Source of the DNA: Umbilicaria muhlenbergii
Lineage: Eukaryota > Ascomycota > Lecanoromycetes > Umbilicariales > Umbilicariaceae
DNA length: 64,000 nucleotides
Assembly: GCA_000611775.1 (NCBI GenBank)
Contig: KK106984.1
Location: forward strand, 216,364-280,363
Direction: 5' to 3'
The notes below the pieces were generated by a model that saw only the letters and a list, made by a program, of their open reading frames with translations, did not search any database and was not told where the DNA came from. Position 1 is the stretch's first letter; every line of letters starts with the position of its first letter. The translations under genes and the position numbers were made by a program. Positions 21,228 to 32,735 of the stretch are shown piece by piece.

Positions 21228-22685
21228 GGTGCTTGCTTGAGCTTCCGCAAGCGTCGGCGGTGATGATTGTCACGGAACGGAGGTGTGGCAACGTGCCTTG
21301 CCTTCAGCGTGGTGGATGATGCATCGTCAACTGGGAACACTGAATTTGCCTCAGCGAAGCGGAATATCAGATCTTCCATGGTTGGCAGGTTGGGTTATAT
21401 GGAGCACAGCGAAAAAATGCAAGTGCAAAACAGAGCCGCCCGGTTCAGTGCTGTCCATACCGGTCCGAATCCATTTCGGCACAGCAGTTCGACATACGCG
21501 CGGTTACGCAAATGTGCATCATTCGGCTGCAGGATTCGGGGAAGGAGGAACTTTCATGAAATGATCGACGTTGTACAGCATTGCCAAGAACTGCGCAGAA
21601 GACCAATCAGCCATCATTCTCGGTCTGCACTGCAGATATAGGGAATGCCTGTTTGCCCGATCGGCTGTAGGATTCGGGGAAAGAAGAAGTTTGTGCAACC
21701 GTCATGTATGATGCCAACGTTGTACAGCGTCGCCAAGCATCGCGATAGAAGTGATCTCAATGCACTGCCATGCCGGCAGCGAGATAAGCCAGAACCTCAA
21801 GCGAAAGACGTCAAGGATCTACGCAGAAGCGCAACAGCATTTTTGCAACAGAAATGGATTCTTTGACGTTGCAATTGAGACTATAGAGACTCAATGTGCT
21901 AAGTTTTATTTGTACAGTTTTACTGGACTTTAAAACCTATTCTGAGGGTGGTATAATTTTTGGAGGTCAGAGCTCCCACAATCTAGGGTTCCGGTTTATC
22001 TTTCTGACCGCGTATCTGCCTCTCTCGGTCTGTACTCGTACTGTAGAAGCGCCGGTTTAGAGTTACGGCAGCCTATGGGTAATGACTGTACTGCTGCTTG
22101 GCCCGAAAATACCTTACCGCCGCCGGCATGCCAACGACCACACTCGCCACGCTACAGTTTCACATGACTCCAATGCGCATACCCTAAACACCATGGCGTA
22201 GATGTACCAGTACTAATAAGGAGTTGGGCGGAGAACAATGATCACACGCTCTTTAGCTTTACCTGTTATCTATGTGCACTCGGTCCGTGTCCATGCCATG
22301 ATGCTTACTCTTCCCTCCCCTTGAATCGAACTTGCCAAGGCACAATCTGCACACCGTAATTCTGTACGAGGTGGATGTTTTGAATCTCGGCGCCCGAATC
22401 TCTTGGAACCACAGCCGGCCAAATCAATGGTACTCTTGATAGCCCTCAACGCGCATTTGCAAGTGCGGACATGATGTCAGCAGGCCGCTTGAGACCACTC
22501 ATGACGTTGATAAAGGCCGTCTCGAAGTTTGGCCGAGAGCTATCAGTGTAGGTGTGCAGGTCACCCGAGGGGTATATAGGCGTTGCGTTTTGCTCTCCGT
22601 TCGAGAGCTAAACTCGTCTCGTTCAGACCAAAGGGCATCAACAGTACTTGAAACAGTAGTGTGTTACAATCAGCACTAGAAGACG
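21228..22685. promoter_or_regulatory. Long divergent intergenic region with an internal direct repeat
   Basis: About 1.5 kb between divergent genes. It holds the direct repeat at 21523-21780. The remainder has no coding signature and presumably carries both promoters. Confidence 0.4.
21523..21780 (+). repeat. Diverged direct duplication, period about 138 bp
   Basis: Two segments start at 21523 and 21661. Each reads CGGCTG(C/T)AGGATTCGGGGAA, then a purine-rich run, CATG, ACGTTGTACAGC(A/G)T and CGCCAAG/TGCCAAG. They look like two copies of one sequence that has since diverged. Confidence 0.7.
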
Positions 22686-23852
22686 ATGTCAGCCGCATCT
22701 AGAACCTTGACGGCGCTCAAGCCATACGCCTTCACTGGAAATTCTGCTGGGGCTTCTTGCCTCAAGAATGGAGCTCTACCAAAGAGTCAGCAGCTAACGA
22801 TCCCTCACACTACACGTCTGTTGGCTGTCCCGACTCAACGAAGCATGAACACTGCTGCCGCCATGACGACCAATCAGCCCGGCGGGGTTCCAATAGTCAA
22901 GGAGCTCAATTACCTCCGCAACATCGTCAAAGACGTTCCGTATATCTTCGAGAAGCCCACCAAGCCTGAGCCACAGGAGTTCATATTTCCACTGGCAACT
23001 CTCTTCAAGGCTCCAACTCGTGAGATAGGCCTCGACATGAAGGACACATATGCCGATGCCCTTCATGAGCACGGCATTGCCGGTATCGAGCTCGGCTTCC
23101 AAGATCCAGATAGCAAGTTCATGCTTGATCTGGTTGATGCCATTGGGTGTAAACCAGATACACATTCCAGCACACAGGGTGCTCTCGTATGTATTCGTTC
23201 TTGTCGTCTGACCCGGCTCTGCTGACATCACTTACAGTGGGACGTCAAATACAATCCTAGCGGTATCGCAGGTGGAAACGGCGAGACCGCCCACAGTAGA
23301 TCGCATTCCCTGGGAGAGTTTGCTTGGCATACCGATGGATCCTACGAGCCCGTACCGCAAAGATATTTCGGCTTCCATATCATACATCCAGACAGACAAG
23401 GCGGCGGAGTCTTCCGCGTCCTCCGAGCCGACGATCTCGTCTCGCTCCTCTCTCCAACCGCCGTCGAGATCCTGTCCAACACCGAGTTCGACATCAAGGT
23501 GCCCGCCGAATTCTACAAAGGCGTCGAGACCAACAAGGGTAAGCTGCTCGAGATTGACCGCAGGACAGGCCGGGCTTTTATTCGCTTCCGTCGCGACATC
23601 CTGCTGGATCCGCCAAGCCAGGACCCAGCTGCGAACAAGGCAGTCGAGGAGCTCGTAAACCTGCTCGATCAACCAGACGGTGTAGGCGAACACATGCCAG
23701 AATACATCTTCAAGGAGAATACGGTGTTGCTGGTGGACAATGCTCGCTACCTGCATTCGCGCACAGACATCAAGGACCCAGAGCGGTGGCTGCGAAGGGT
23801 GCGGTTCCATGGTACTCCAGGCGGAAAGAAGGGTGAGTCCTTCCAGAAGTAG
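22686..23852 (+). CDS. TauD/TfdA-like Fe(II)/2-oxoglutarate dioxygenase
   Basis: Two exons (22686-23186, 23238-23852) encode 371 residues. The iron facial triad is visible: His198-x-Asp200 in GEFAWHTDGSYE, and a distal His340 in VDNARYLHSRTD followed by arginines (Arg350/354) suited to bind 2-oxoglutarate. FGFHIIHPDRQGGGVFRVL also fits the TauD/clavaminate-synthase-like fold. The first 55-60 residues are basic and Ser/Thr/Ala-rich and may be a mitochondrial presequence. The substrate is unknown; taurine, carnitine precursors and secondary metabolites are all possible for the family. The exon junction GAL-WDV is in phase 0. The gene stands alone, with no visible partner genes. Confidence 0.85.
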
Positions 23853-25033
23853 GAAGATCATGGTGTCAAGGTCATGAGCCCTCACCAACAGGTGTGAGGC
23901 TCGTTGGGTACTGCGTTTCATCGCTCATGTTCACTGTAGAGAGGAGGCTCACCTTCCGTGTACGATCCCGCAAGTTGTGCTGTGGTGGCTGTGATCCATG
24001 TCCTTATAATCATGGGGATATAGAGGGGTAAGGTGCTAGATGACTTAATGAATCAGCTTATGAATAGTATATCAGTCAGTTATAACTCAGCAGTCTCTGC
24101 TTATAAGACTACAGTTGATTTCATTATTGAAAGAAAACTGTAAGTGTACTACTTGAAGAAAGCAGACCCTATGAAAGTTTGAAATAGCTTTATTGGAAGG
24201 TTCACTTAGTCTGTTAAACAAAGGTTCCTTCCATCCTGCACTCATTTGTTGAATTTATTCAACGGATTGACCAGAGTTCGATTGCTACGAAAAGTGGTGC
24301 GAATATATCGAGGGGGGATGCCAAGCCATTAAGCAGCGACAGTGAAAATTCAACACCATTTCTTCAAGCAGATTATCGCGTTGAAGAGGTAAAGTGTTAT
24401 AAGCTGGCGCTGAAGGTCTATGAAGCTGACAGACGCTCGGTGGAATGTATTTGGCTCTTAGCTTCGGAGGACTTGAGCTTAATCAGGGCTTATTAAGCAG
24501 TCACGTTACTTACTATGTAGGAGGAGTATTTACCTTAGTTTACTCGCGTCGCAATGGGAGATTTCAGCTTGGAATTCTACATTTCCAAGGATTGGTGCAA
24601 ACGCCATAACGTGACAAGCATCCGCAACGTGGCCCCTTCATTCGCCCAAAGCCCAAAGCCCAAAGCTGCGCCTGATTGCATCGTCGTCTGACATGGCTTG
24701 GCTGGCTTGGATGACTTGATCATCTTGGCGATGCTACGCCCCCATAAAGACGCGTCTCCCTCTATTCCTGTTTTCATTGTCATGCATAGAGATCACTCTA
24801 TGCTTAGAATCTCGTTCAATCATTTTGTCTTGAATATATACATCTTCGCGACCTGCGGCTGAAACTCCAGATGGCATACTACCTGGCGATCGCGTTGACT
24901 GCTGTCTAATATCGCCGCTCACTTCGTACCAGAAACCTTTGCGTGCTATGAAAATAACCCTTGCGACTTTCACTATTTCTTTTGGTGCCTCTTGTGGCCT
25001 GGTGCCTTGAAAGGAATTGCTGTGGCATACATT
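23853..25033. other. Intergenic region with an A+T-rich island and repeat copy
   Basis: About 1.2 kb. 24010-24260 is distinctly A+T-rich compared with its neighbours. A short open stretch near 24360-24490 resembles nothing I can name. Copy 2 of a dispersed repeat sits at 24608-24785. Confidence 0.45.
24608..24785 (+). repeat. Diverged dispersed repeat, copy 2
   Basis: Counterpart of 19251-19430. It also contains three perfect tandem copies of CCCAAAG (about 24646-24666) that the other copy lacks. Confidence 0.55.
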
Positions 25034-27515
25034 ATGGAAAAGCTCTCCGGAAGCCGATGGCAGCACCAGGAGGAAGAAACTTCTTCGTCTGATGATGAGC
25101 GAACTGAGCGCCCTCTCAGAGCAAGAGACGGGTACTCGTCTCGTGCACCTAATACTCGTAATGGGACCCCAGCTACGAATCTCCCTAGACCGCAAGCAAA
25201 AATCGGGTCTCAAACGCCTGCCGTTGCAGATGAGGATGGCGCGCATCCCAACGGTGGTAATGGTGGCAGGCTCGTAGGCAGGAGTTCTGTAACCGGGCTC
25301 GAAGTCATGTGTGGACCCTTGCTGAATTACACGGGCATGAGCAATATGGGATCAACGACTCCTATATGGCACGGAAGCGTGCTTTTGGTGACTAGCTCTA
25401 GCCAGCAACAACCTGAAATGAGACTGGAGTTCCTCGAAGATGTTGCTAACACAATGGAGTACGACCCCGGGGCGTCTATTTCTCCTCGCTCTCGGGACGG
25501 TAACGGCAGTAGCAGTTACCATAGGGCAGCTCATCCATCAAATCCAGAACAGCGACGTTTCCCTGGAGTCAAGCTTTACGCAGACACCAGGAAAACGTTC
25601 TGGCGCTTCACTACTGAGGTTCCAGTTCTGGCACGCGAGGCACGCTGGCGGTACTCGATATCGATTGCGCGTAACGTTTCAAATACGGGCCAGCCGCCGA
25701 AGGAATCATCGGGCACCTTCGTTGTGCCCGCAGCGACCCAATCGATGCGTATGATGTTCCACTCGTGCAACGGCTTCTCTGTTGGTACAGATGAAGAGGC
25801 CTGGTCAGGTCCAGCGCTGTGGAATGACGTCCTAAGAATGCACAAAAAGAAGCCTTTTCATGTAATGATTGGCGGGGGCGATCAGATCTATAATGATGGA
25901 GTGAGAGTAGGAGGGCCACTACAGGCTTGGACGGATATAGCGAACCCAAAACGAAGGAGGGATTATCCGTTTGGTGAGAAGTTGAGGAAAGATTGTGATG
26001 ATTATTACTTCAATAACTACATCGAATGGTATTCGACAGAGGCTTTTGCAAGTGCGAATAGGCAGATTCCTCAGATCAACATCTGGGATGATCACGGTAT
26101 GGATCTTTGGGCTTTCGCTGAACGTACACATACCTAACCCAGTTCTCCACAGACATCATCGACGGCTTCGGCTCCTACACCGACCACTTCATGAAATGCG
26201 CCGTCTTCCGCGGCATTGGCAGCATAGCATTCAAATACTACAGTCTCTTCCAACACCACATCGCCCCTCCTAAATCAACCTTCACCACCGACGCGCCCCA
26301 AACCACACACAACCAAGGCCCCAACGGCGCAGGCATCGACCCCACGCAGCTCAAAGGCGTCTTCGTCCTCGAAAACCCAAACCCCGACCCCCATTTCATC
26401 CTCGGCTGCCGCCCCGGCCCCTACATCCAACAGCTTAGCCGATCAATCTATCTACGACTTGGCGCCCACATCGCCTTCCTCGGCATCGACGCCCGCACAG
26501 AACGAACGCGCCACCAAATCAACTACCCCGCCACCTACGATCTAATCTTCCAGCGCGCCCGCTCCGAGCTCTCCGCCGCCTCCGGAGCCATCAAACACCT
26601 TATCCTCCTCCTCGGCGTCCCAATCGCCTACCCCCGCCTCGCCTGGCTTGAAAGCCTCTTCTCCTCCCCCATCATCGTGCCGATAAAAATCCTAAACAAA
26701 CGCTTCGGCGTCGCAGGCAGTTTCTTCAACCATTTCGACGGCAAAGTCGACCTCCTCGACGATCTAGACGATCACTATACCTCGCGCCTGCACAAAGCCG
26801 AGCGTAAAGATCTCGTGCTACGTCTACAAGCCCTAGCGCTCGAGTATGGGGTGCGCGTGACGATCCTCGGCGGGGACGTGCATCTCGCGGCCTGCGGGCG
26901 CTTTTACAGCAGTCCCAAACTGCAAATCCCCGTGGAGCGGGACCACCGATTCATGGCCAACGTGGTCAGTTCGGCCATTACGAATCACCCGCCGCCGGCA
27001 GCGGTGGCGAATCTGTTGGCGCGCAGGAATAAGATCCATCATTTCGATGCGCATACGGATGAGACGTTGATGAAATTGTTCGATCGTGATCCCGGGGGAG
27101 AGAATAAGACGGGGAAGGGGAAGACGGGGAGTTATAATCAGGTTACAATGCCGAGTCGCAATTACGCTATTCTTAGTGAGACGGAGGGGGAGGGAGATGG
27201 GAGAGGGATGAATGGACTGCATGGCCGTGGGGAAATGATGGCGGAGGGAAGGAGGACGGATAAGAATGCTGGACATGCGCCTTTGCATGCTGGGGAGGAG
27301 GGGGCGGGGACGACGCATCAGGCTGCGGATGGGGTGGGTGGAGCGGGCGTGAGGGGGGATTTGAGTGTTTGTTATCGGGTGGAGATTGATCAACATGATC
27401 GGGAGGGGAGGACGGAGGGGTATGGTTTTAGTAGTGAGTCTTTCTGCGAGATGTTGGGTTGAGTCATGCTAATGAAGGTGTAGTTCCCATGCTGGTGGGT
27501 GCGGTGGGTACATGA
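25034..27515 (+). CDS. PhoD-like metallophosphatase, fungal cytosolic type
   Basis: Three exons (25034-26096, 26153-27433, 27484-27515) give 791 residues. The PhoD-like core is clear: MMFHSCNGFSVG, FHVMIGGGDQIYNDG, INIWDDHDIIDGFGSY, and later IAFLGIDARTER and VTILGGDVHLAACGRF. These carry the Asp/Asn/His ligands of a metallophosphoesterase site. The N-terminal 90 residues are a disordered Ser/Arg-rich tail. Near the C-terminus are NHPPPAAVANLLARR and the closing YGFSIPML. The last 32-nt exon is inferred. A GTGAGT donor after GYGFS, a TGCTAAT branch site and a TAG acceptor restore the family ending; reading through gives an atypical tail. The natural substrate of these fungal proteins is not settled. 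Confidence 0.87.
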
Positions 27516-28564
27516 TTAAGCTAAGGGATTGGAGAAGCGGAGTGGCTCCCCGATAGCCTAAAAAGAGAGGGTGGTCGCGTCGGTGGCGATTTGGGGTATC
27601 TGATTCTTTTGGGGGAGCGAGGTAGGAAGGCGAGCGTGGATGGACGCCGGATGGGTACTTGGGGGGCTAAGAAGTGGAATTAATGCTTGGGATCTCCGAG
27701 AGTATTCGGTTCCGATATCTCGTTCATTATTGAAGCGTTGTCAGAATTTATGTGGTTGAAGGCTTGGATGTATATGACATTCATATTTGGTCACGGTATC
27801 GGAGGCCCTCTTGGGTATATATGAAAGCTTGCCATCATTTCCTCACAGTTATGTAACCTAGAGAGATTATATTTCCTCAAGGGCTATCAGACAAGCGGAA
27901 AACAGCTGACGCTCCTCAGGGAGTCCCAAGGTCCATTGCTTGCTTCCTTCCAAATTCGGCCCGATCGAGCCTACCTCGGTTTTAAACCCTAAAGCGCGGA
28001 CAATGTGGAGTGTGTGTGCATATGCTGACGAGGCTCCCCCGTTATCCATACTTGCGAGAAGTAGAATGGTTATGTGCACTATTTCCTCACAATTGTATAA
28101 CCTAGAGCAATGAAATGCTTTAGGGGTTACTAGACAAATGGAAACTAACCTGACGCTCCTCAGGGGTCCAAAGATCGCTGCTTCCTTCCTAATTCGGCCG
28201 AATCGAGCCTACCTCGTTTTCAAACCTTCAGGCGTGAACGTAGTGTCAGCAAACATTGACGAGGCGCCCCCCATTATCACTATCAGCCAGAAGTAAAATG
28301 GTTGCTGTGAAAGAAAGGTATTCTGGGCGAACTCAAAGCACAAGTCCGAGCTCAGTCAGAATAGAAATCGAGAAAAACATATAAAAGACCTTGAGTCCTC
28401 CTGGAGGCCCTCTGCATACCTTCCATTACTTTTCATTTCCCTCACGAACAGATAAATCACTTCCAAGCAAGACTACTTACTCTTGTTCCCACCACTATCC
28501 ATACTCGACCAACATCTTATATACCCTCCAGGCGCCCCTCCGCCCCTTCCCCGCAAAAACTACC
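27516..28564. other. Intergenic region with a tandem duplication
   Basis: About 1 kb 5' of the next gene. It contains a duplicated block of about 244 bp (27837-28313). The segment right before 28565 is pyrimidine-rich and is the likely promoter and 5' UTR. Confidence 0.45.
27837..28313 (+). repeat. Tandem duplication, period about 244 bp
   Basis: Copies begin at 27837 and 28081 with ATTTCCTCACA. Both continue with TAACCTAGAG, CTGACGCTCCTCAGGG, TTCGGCC, CGAGCCTACCTCG, TTGACGAGGC/CTGACGAGGC and AGAAGTA(G/A)AATGGTT. They differ at perhaps one base in five, so the duplication is not recent. Confidence 0.85.
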
Positions 28565-29362
28565 ATGGCCGCACCCCTCAGCACCGGCCTCGGCCAACTC
28601 GGGCGCCTGCCGCTCGAACTCCGCGTCCGCATCTACGAACTGGCCCTCATCGCCGAAGGCACCACCTTCGCCGTGCACCCCTACGGCGAACTGCAATCAG
28701 GCGACTTGGAACAGAGTCGCCCGCTCGAACGGACCTACACGATGCAGTCCGTCTCCGCCAGCATCGCGCACGAAATAAACTCTCTCCACATCCCGAGCTC
28801 CGTGTGCACTTTCGTGGTCGACAACCCGCACAGCCTCGAGGCGCTGCTGCGAGCCCTAGCGAGTCGGGGGGGCTGGGTTCGGAATCTGGAGATCCGGTCG
28901 ACGTATCATGGGATCTGCAAGCGTTGCCACAGGGATAATTGCATCAAGACGAGCAAGTTGGATGAGCAGTTGGCGGTAGCTCGGACGAGTTATTCGGTGT
29001 GGAAACCGGCATTCGAGATGCTAGGGCCGAGGGTGCGCAACATCACGATCGATGTGAAGCGGGATTTATGGTATATGAAAGACAGAAAAATGATCAAGAA
29101 GCGGATTGTAAAGCTCGCGGCGATGGCAGCGAAGATCTCGGAGGGAAGAGCGAGGGTGAAGGTACAGGGTGGGTGCTTGGTGCCGACGGAGCAGAGGTTT
29201 TTGGAGGAGGGGGTGCAGGGCGTGGTGCCGGGAACGCTGGGGTGGCCGTATGAGACGTATGGAGGGGGACGCGCGACAGTGGAGCAGATAGAGGCGGAGC
29301 TTGCGGAGTTGAGGGAACGAGCGGGAGAATATCTTGTGAGTGAATTGATGGGGGGACGATGA
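28565..29362 (+). CDS. Fungal protein with LPxELRxxIYELAL motif (F-box/2EXR-like)
   Basis: A single exon of 265 residues from an ATG in a good context (ACCATGG). It opens with LGQLGRLPLELRVRIYELALI, the short helix typical of many fungal F-box-like or 2EXR proteins. In the middle a CKRCHRDNC cluster might bind a metal. The C-terminal third is basic, then ends in an amphipathic helix (IEAELAELRERAGEYL). The open frame extends upstream, but without an ATG. No function can be assigned. The codon bias matches neighbouring real genes, which supports expression. Confidence 0.72.
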   Translation: MAAPLSTGLGQLGRLPLELRVRIYELALIAEGTTFAVHPYGELQSGDLEQSRPLERTYTMQSVSASIAHEINSLHIPSSVCTFVVDNPHSLEALLRALASRGGWVRNLEIRSTYHGICKRCHRDNCIKTSKLDEQLAVARTSYSVWKPAFEMLGPRVRNITIDVKRDLWYMKDRKMIKKRIVKLAAMAAKISEGRARVKVQGGCLVPTEQRFLEEGVQGVVPGTLGWPYETYGGGRATVEQIEAELAELRERAGEYLVSELMGGR

Positions 29363-29918
29363 GGGTTGAGGATGAGAACGTATGCTAAGAACGAGCGAAG
29401 CAGATGTTGAGGGATTCGACTGAAGGTTGGTGATTTGTTACTTCCCAGCAGTGTTTGCTATTTGATGTGACGGTGGTCTCTGTGAAGTCGTATCAAATCG
29501 TTTCATTCTTTGCTGACAGTTTCAGAACAACCCAGTTGGATCGCTGACCGCCTCCGTGGCTTTCTCCAGAGTTGCACGGAGTTGTCAAGGTTGAACAGAA
29601 TCAGCTGATATTCTGGATTCTCTACCTGTGGTCTGGTTTAGAGGATTTGCTAGTAATGTATATAATTTAATTAATCAATTGAACACAATCTCCCTTGTCA
29701 AGTTTGGAAGACCATAGTAATTGTCATTTATACATCGTTTTATGTTGGCGAGGTTGGATGTTGAAGTCTGAGGAGCCGAGGGAGCATCCTCAGCCCTTGC
29801 CTCGATAAGCGGTACGCTAGGATTATTGTTTCTCCGTAAACGAAGCATCCCGGTCAAAAAAGTTCGAGGTTCTCTCCAGCATCAAACAGACAAGTCCCCA
29901 CCTTGACTCCTCTATAAC
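29363..29918. promoter_or_regulatory. Upstream region of ERB1
   Basis: About 560 bp, A+T-rich around 29640-29750. No coding signature. It includes the 3' UTR of the preceding gene and the promoter of ERB1. Confidence 0.4.
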
Positions 29919-32267
29919 ATGGCGCCCACTGCAACCGCGAGAAAGCGAAAAGCAACTACCCGCGATTCCCCGGAAGCCGATGAGGTTGTTTTGAGTGATG
30001 GCGGAGATGATTTCGCATCAGGCTTGCTGGACGGGATACTGTCGCAGAGCGATAGGGGGACAGATGAGGAGGATGAGGAAGACGAGAGTGATGTAGATGA
30101 GGAGTGGGAGAGCGACGTCAGTGCGGAAGACTCGGGCGAGGAAGCCATTGACAGTGACGAAGTACCTTCCGACGGCGAGGGAGCCAATGGAGGTCTACTC
30201 AAGGTCAACAGCAAAGACCAAGTTGGAAAGTCACGTCTTGACAGCAACGCTACGGGAGCAGAGTCTGATGAAGACCGGTCTCCAAATTACACGATTACTG
30301 AAGACGCCAATGGCAACCCTCGATATGTATACAAAGATATCGATCCTGTGTATGACTCTGACGATTCTGATGCGCCTGCCACAACCAACACTATTGGCAA
30401 TATACCACTGTCATTCTACGATTCATATCCCCACATCGGCTACGACATCAATGGCAAGAAAATAGCCAGACCTGCCACTGGCGAGGCTCTAGATGCATTA
30501 CTGGACAGCATCGAGGTGCCCAAAGGCTGGACCGGCCTTACTGATCCAGCGACCGGAAAGCCACTACAGCTGAGCCAAGAGGAACTGGAAGTTCTCAAGA
30601 AGATACAGATGAACGAAGCACCAGAGGAGGGATACGATCCTTACCCGGCTACGATTGAGTATTTTACAAGCAAGACCGAGATCATGCCATTGAATGCAGC
30701 TCCGGAACCCAAGAGAAGGTTTATACCATCGAAGCACGAAGCCAAACGAGTGATGAAGATCGTGCGGGCAATTCGAGAAGGCAGGATTATACCGTATAAG
30801 CCGCCGTCCGAGGAGGAGGAAGAAGACCCTGGCATCAAGCGCTACGACATCTGGGCGAACGAAGCACCTCGAGCAGACCATCCTATGAATATACCAGCCC
30901 CGAAACTACCGCCGCCGGGCTACGACGAGAGTTACCACCCCCCAGCAGAATACCTCCCAGATTCGGCAGAGAAGAAGGCCTGGGAAGAAGCAGATGAGGA
31001 GGACAGAGAAAAGGAGTATCTGCCCACAAACCACGACGCATTACGTAAAGTACCCGGCTACGACAAATTTGTCAAAGAGAAGTTCGAAAGATGTCTTGAC
31101 CTCTATCTCGCCCCTCGAGTGCGACGAAGCAAGCTGAATATCGATCCTGAATCGTTGCTTCCCAAGCTTCCAAGCCCTGATGAGCTAAGGCCATTCCCTA
31201 CTACTTGTGCAACCGTGTTCTGTGGACACGAAGGTAGGGTACGGAGTCTGGCAGTGGATCCATCAGGAGTATGGCTCGCTAGTGGCGGAGACGATGGCAC
31301 TGTGCGGGTCTGGGAGCTGTTGACTGGGCGCCAAATATGGAGTGTCAAGTTGGGAGATGGCGAAGCAGTTAACGTCGTGCGATGGCGGCCTGGCAAAGAG
31401 GCAGTCATCCTATCAGCCGCTACTGGCGAAGACATCTTCCTCATTGTACCAATGATTATGGACCCCGAGACTGAGACTGAAAGCAGAGCTCTACTTGATG
31501 CAGGATGGGGTTACGCAACCAACGGTGCTAGTAACGGCGCAGTCAAGAAAGAGCCAGCAGCTCAGTGGTCGCGGCCAGGTAGTCGTCTCGAAGACGAAGG
31601 CGCCCTCGTCAAAGTCAGCGTCCGCTCCACCGTCAAAGTAATCTCCTGGCACCGGCGTGGCGAATACTTCGCGACCGTCTCACCCACTGGCCAAAGCAGC
31701 GCCGTGGCGATCCACACTCTTTCCAAACACCTTACTCAACTTCCTTTCCGTCGGCTTAAAGGTCTCGCACAGACCGCCCAGTTTCACCCTTCCAAACCCA
31801 TTTTCTTTGTCGCCACCCAACGCCTCATCCGCAGCTATGATCTCTCCAAACAAGAGCTACTAAAGATCATTCAACCCGGTGCTCGCTGGATCTCATCCAT
31901 AGATATCCACCCAGGCGGCGACAATTTGATCGTCGGCTCCTACGACCGCCGCCTTCTGTGGCATGATCTGGATCTCTCGGTGCGGCCCTACAAGACGTTG
32001 CGGTACCACAAGAAGGCTATCCGGGCAGTGAGGTATCATTCTGGTGGGTTGCCGTTGTTTGCTGATGCGTCAGACGATGGCAGTTTGCAGGTCTTTCATG
32101 GCAAAGTGGTGGGTGATTTGATGGAGAATGCTACCATTGTGCCGTTGAAGGTGCTTAGGGGGCATACGGTGAAGAAGGAGTTGGGGGTGCTGGATTTGGA
32201 TTGGCATCCTAGGGAGCCGTGGTTGTTGAGTGCGGGGGCCGATGGGTCGTGTAGGTTGTGGATGTAG
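29919..32267 (+). CDS. ERB1: Ribosome biogenesis protein Erb1 (BOP1)
   Basis: A single uninterrupted exon of 782 residues, the usual length. A basic start (ARKRKATTR) and an acidic stretch (about 40-80) precede the BOP1 N-terminal domain. That domain runs from about residue 125 ([38 protein letters not shown]) through [15 protein letters not shown] to [23 protein letters not shown]40 repeats fill the C-terminus: [43 protein letters not shown], and [22 protein letters not shown]. Erb1 forms the PeBoW complex with Nop7 and Ytm1 in the nucleolus. It is needed for 27S pre-rRNA processing and 60S subunit formation. The lack of introns is common for this gene. Confidence 0.96.
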   Translation: MAPTATARKRKATTRDSPEADEVVLSDGGDDFASGLLDGILSQSDRGTDEEDEEDESDVDEEWESDVSAEDSGEEAIDSDEVPSDGEGANGGLLKVNSKDQVGKSRLDSNATGAESDEDRSPNYTITEDANGNPRYVYKDIDPVYDSDDSDAPATTNTIGNIPLSFYDSYPHIGYDINGKKIARPATGEALDALLDSIEVPKGWTGLTDPATGKPLQLSQEELEVLKKIQMNEAPEEGYDPYPATIEYFTSKTEIMPLNAAPEPKRRFIPSKHEAKRVMKIVRAIREGRIIPYKPPSEEEEEDPGIKRYDIWANEAPRADHPMNIPAPKLPPPGYDESYHPPAEYLPDSAEKKAWEEADEEDREKEYLPTNHDALRKVPGYDKFVKEKFERCLDLYLAPRVRRSKLNIDPESLLPKLPSPDELRPFPTTCATVFCGHEGRVRSLAVDPSGVWLASGGDDGTVRVWELLTGRQIWSVKLGDGEAVNVVRWRPGKEAVILSAATGEDIFLIVPMIMDPETETESRALLDAGWGYATNGASNGAVKKEPAAQWSRPGSRLEDEGALVKVSVRSTVKVISWHRRGEYFATVSPTGQSSAVAIHTLSKHLTQLPFRRLKGLAQTAQFHPSKPIFFVATQRLIRSYDLSKQELLKIIQPGARWISSIDIHPGGDNLIVGSYDRRLLWHDLDLSVRPYKTLRYHKKAIRAVRYHSGGLPLFADASDDGSLQVFHGKVVGDLMENATIVPLKVLRGHTVKKELGVLDLDWHPREPWLLSAGADGSCRLWM

Positions 32268-32735
32268 TTGCTGGGTCTACGTTCTCAGGAGAATATCTAG
32301 CATGGGTCAGGTCGGCACGACGGATATAGGAGTGAAGCCGATTGGCAATGAGGTCGTCGCTCTGTCTGATACTCGCTGCATCGAGGTATGGTTAGCGGTT
32401 AGTAGGTGGTTCCTTAATTGAGAGACTACCATGATTCAGATGTACATTTTGTCGTTGGACGTTACACTTAAGTTTGTTTGCACTTCACAAGATGACTCAA
32501 AACACCGAAGTGGACGTGAATAAAAACCCAAATATGAGGAGGACACAATTTCCTTCCTCTCCATCATCAGATACTCCCTCTTTCATCGAATTGTGAATTC
32601 TCTAGCATCTCCATATACACTTCTGCATCGCATCGTATCTTCCAGCTTTCCAATCCCAAAAAACAACAAACAACAATAACAACGACGTCACAAGCACACA
32701 AAACAAACATAACCCGCATCATTCTTCCCTCCCTA
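32268..32735. other. Intergenic gap between convergent ERB1 and P450
   Basis: About 470 bp, A-rich around 32640-32710. Nothing else is seen. Confidence 0.45.
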
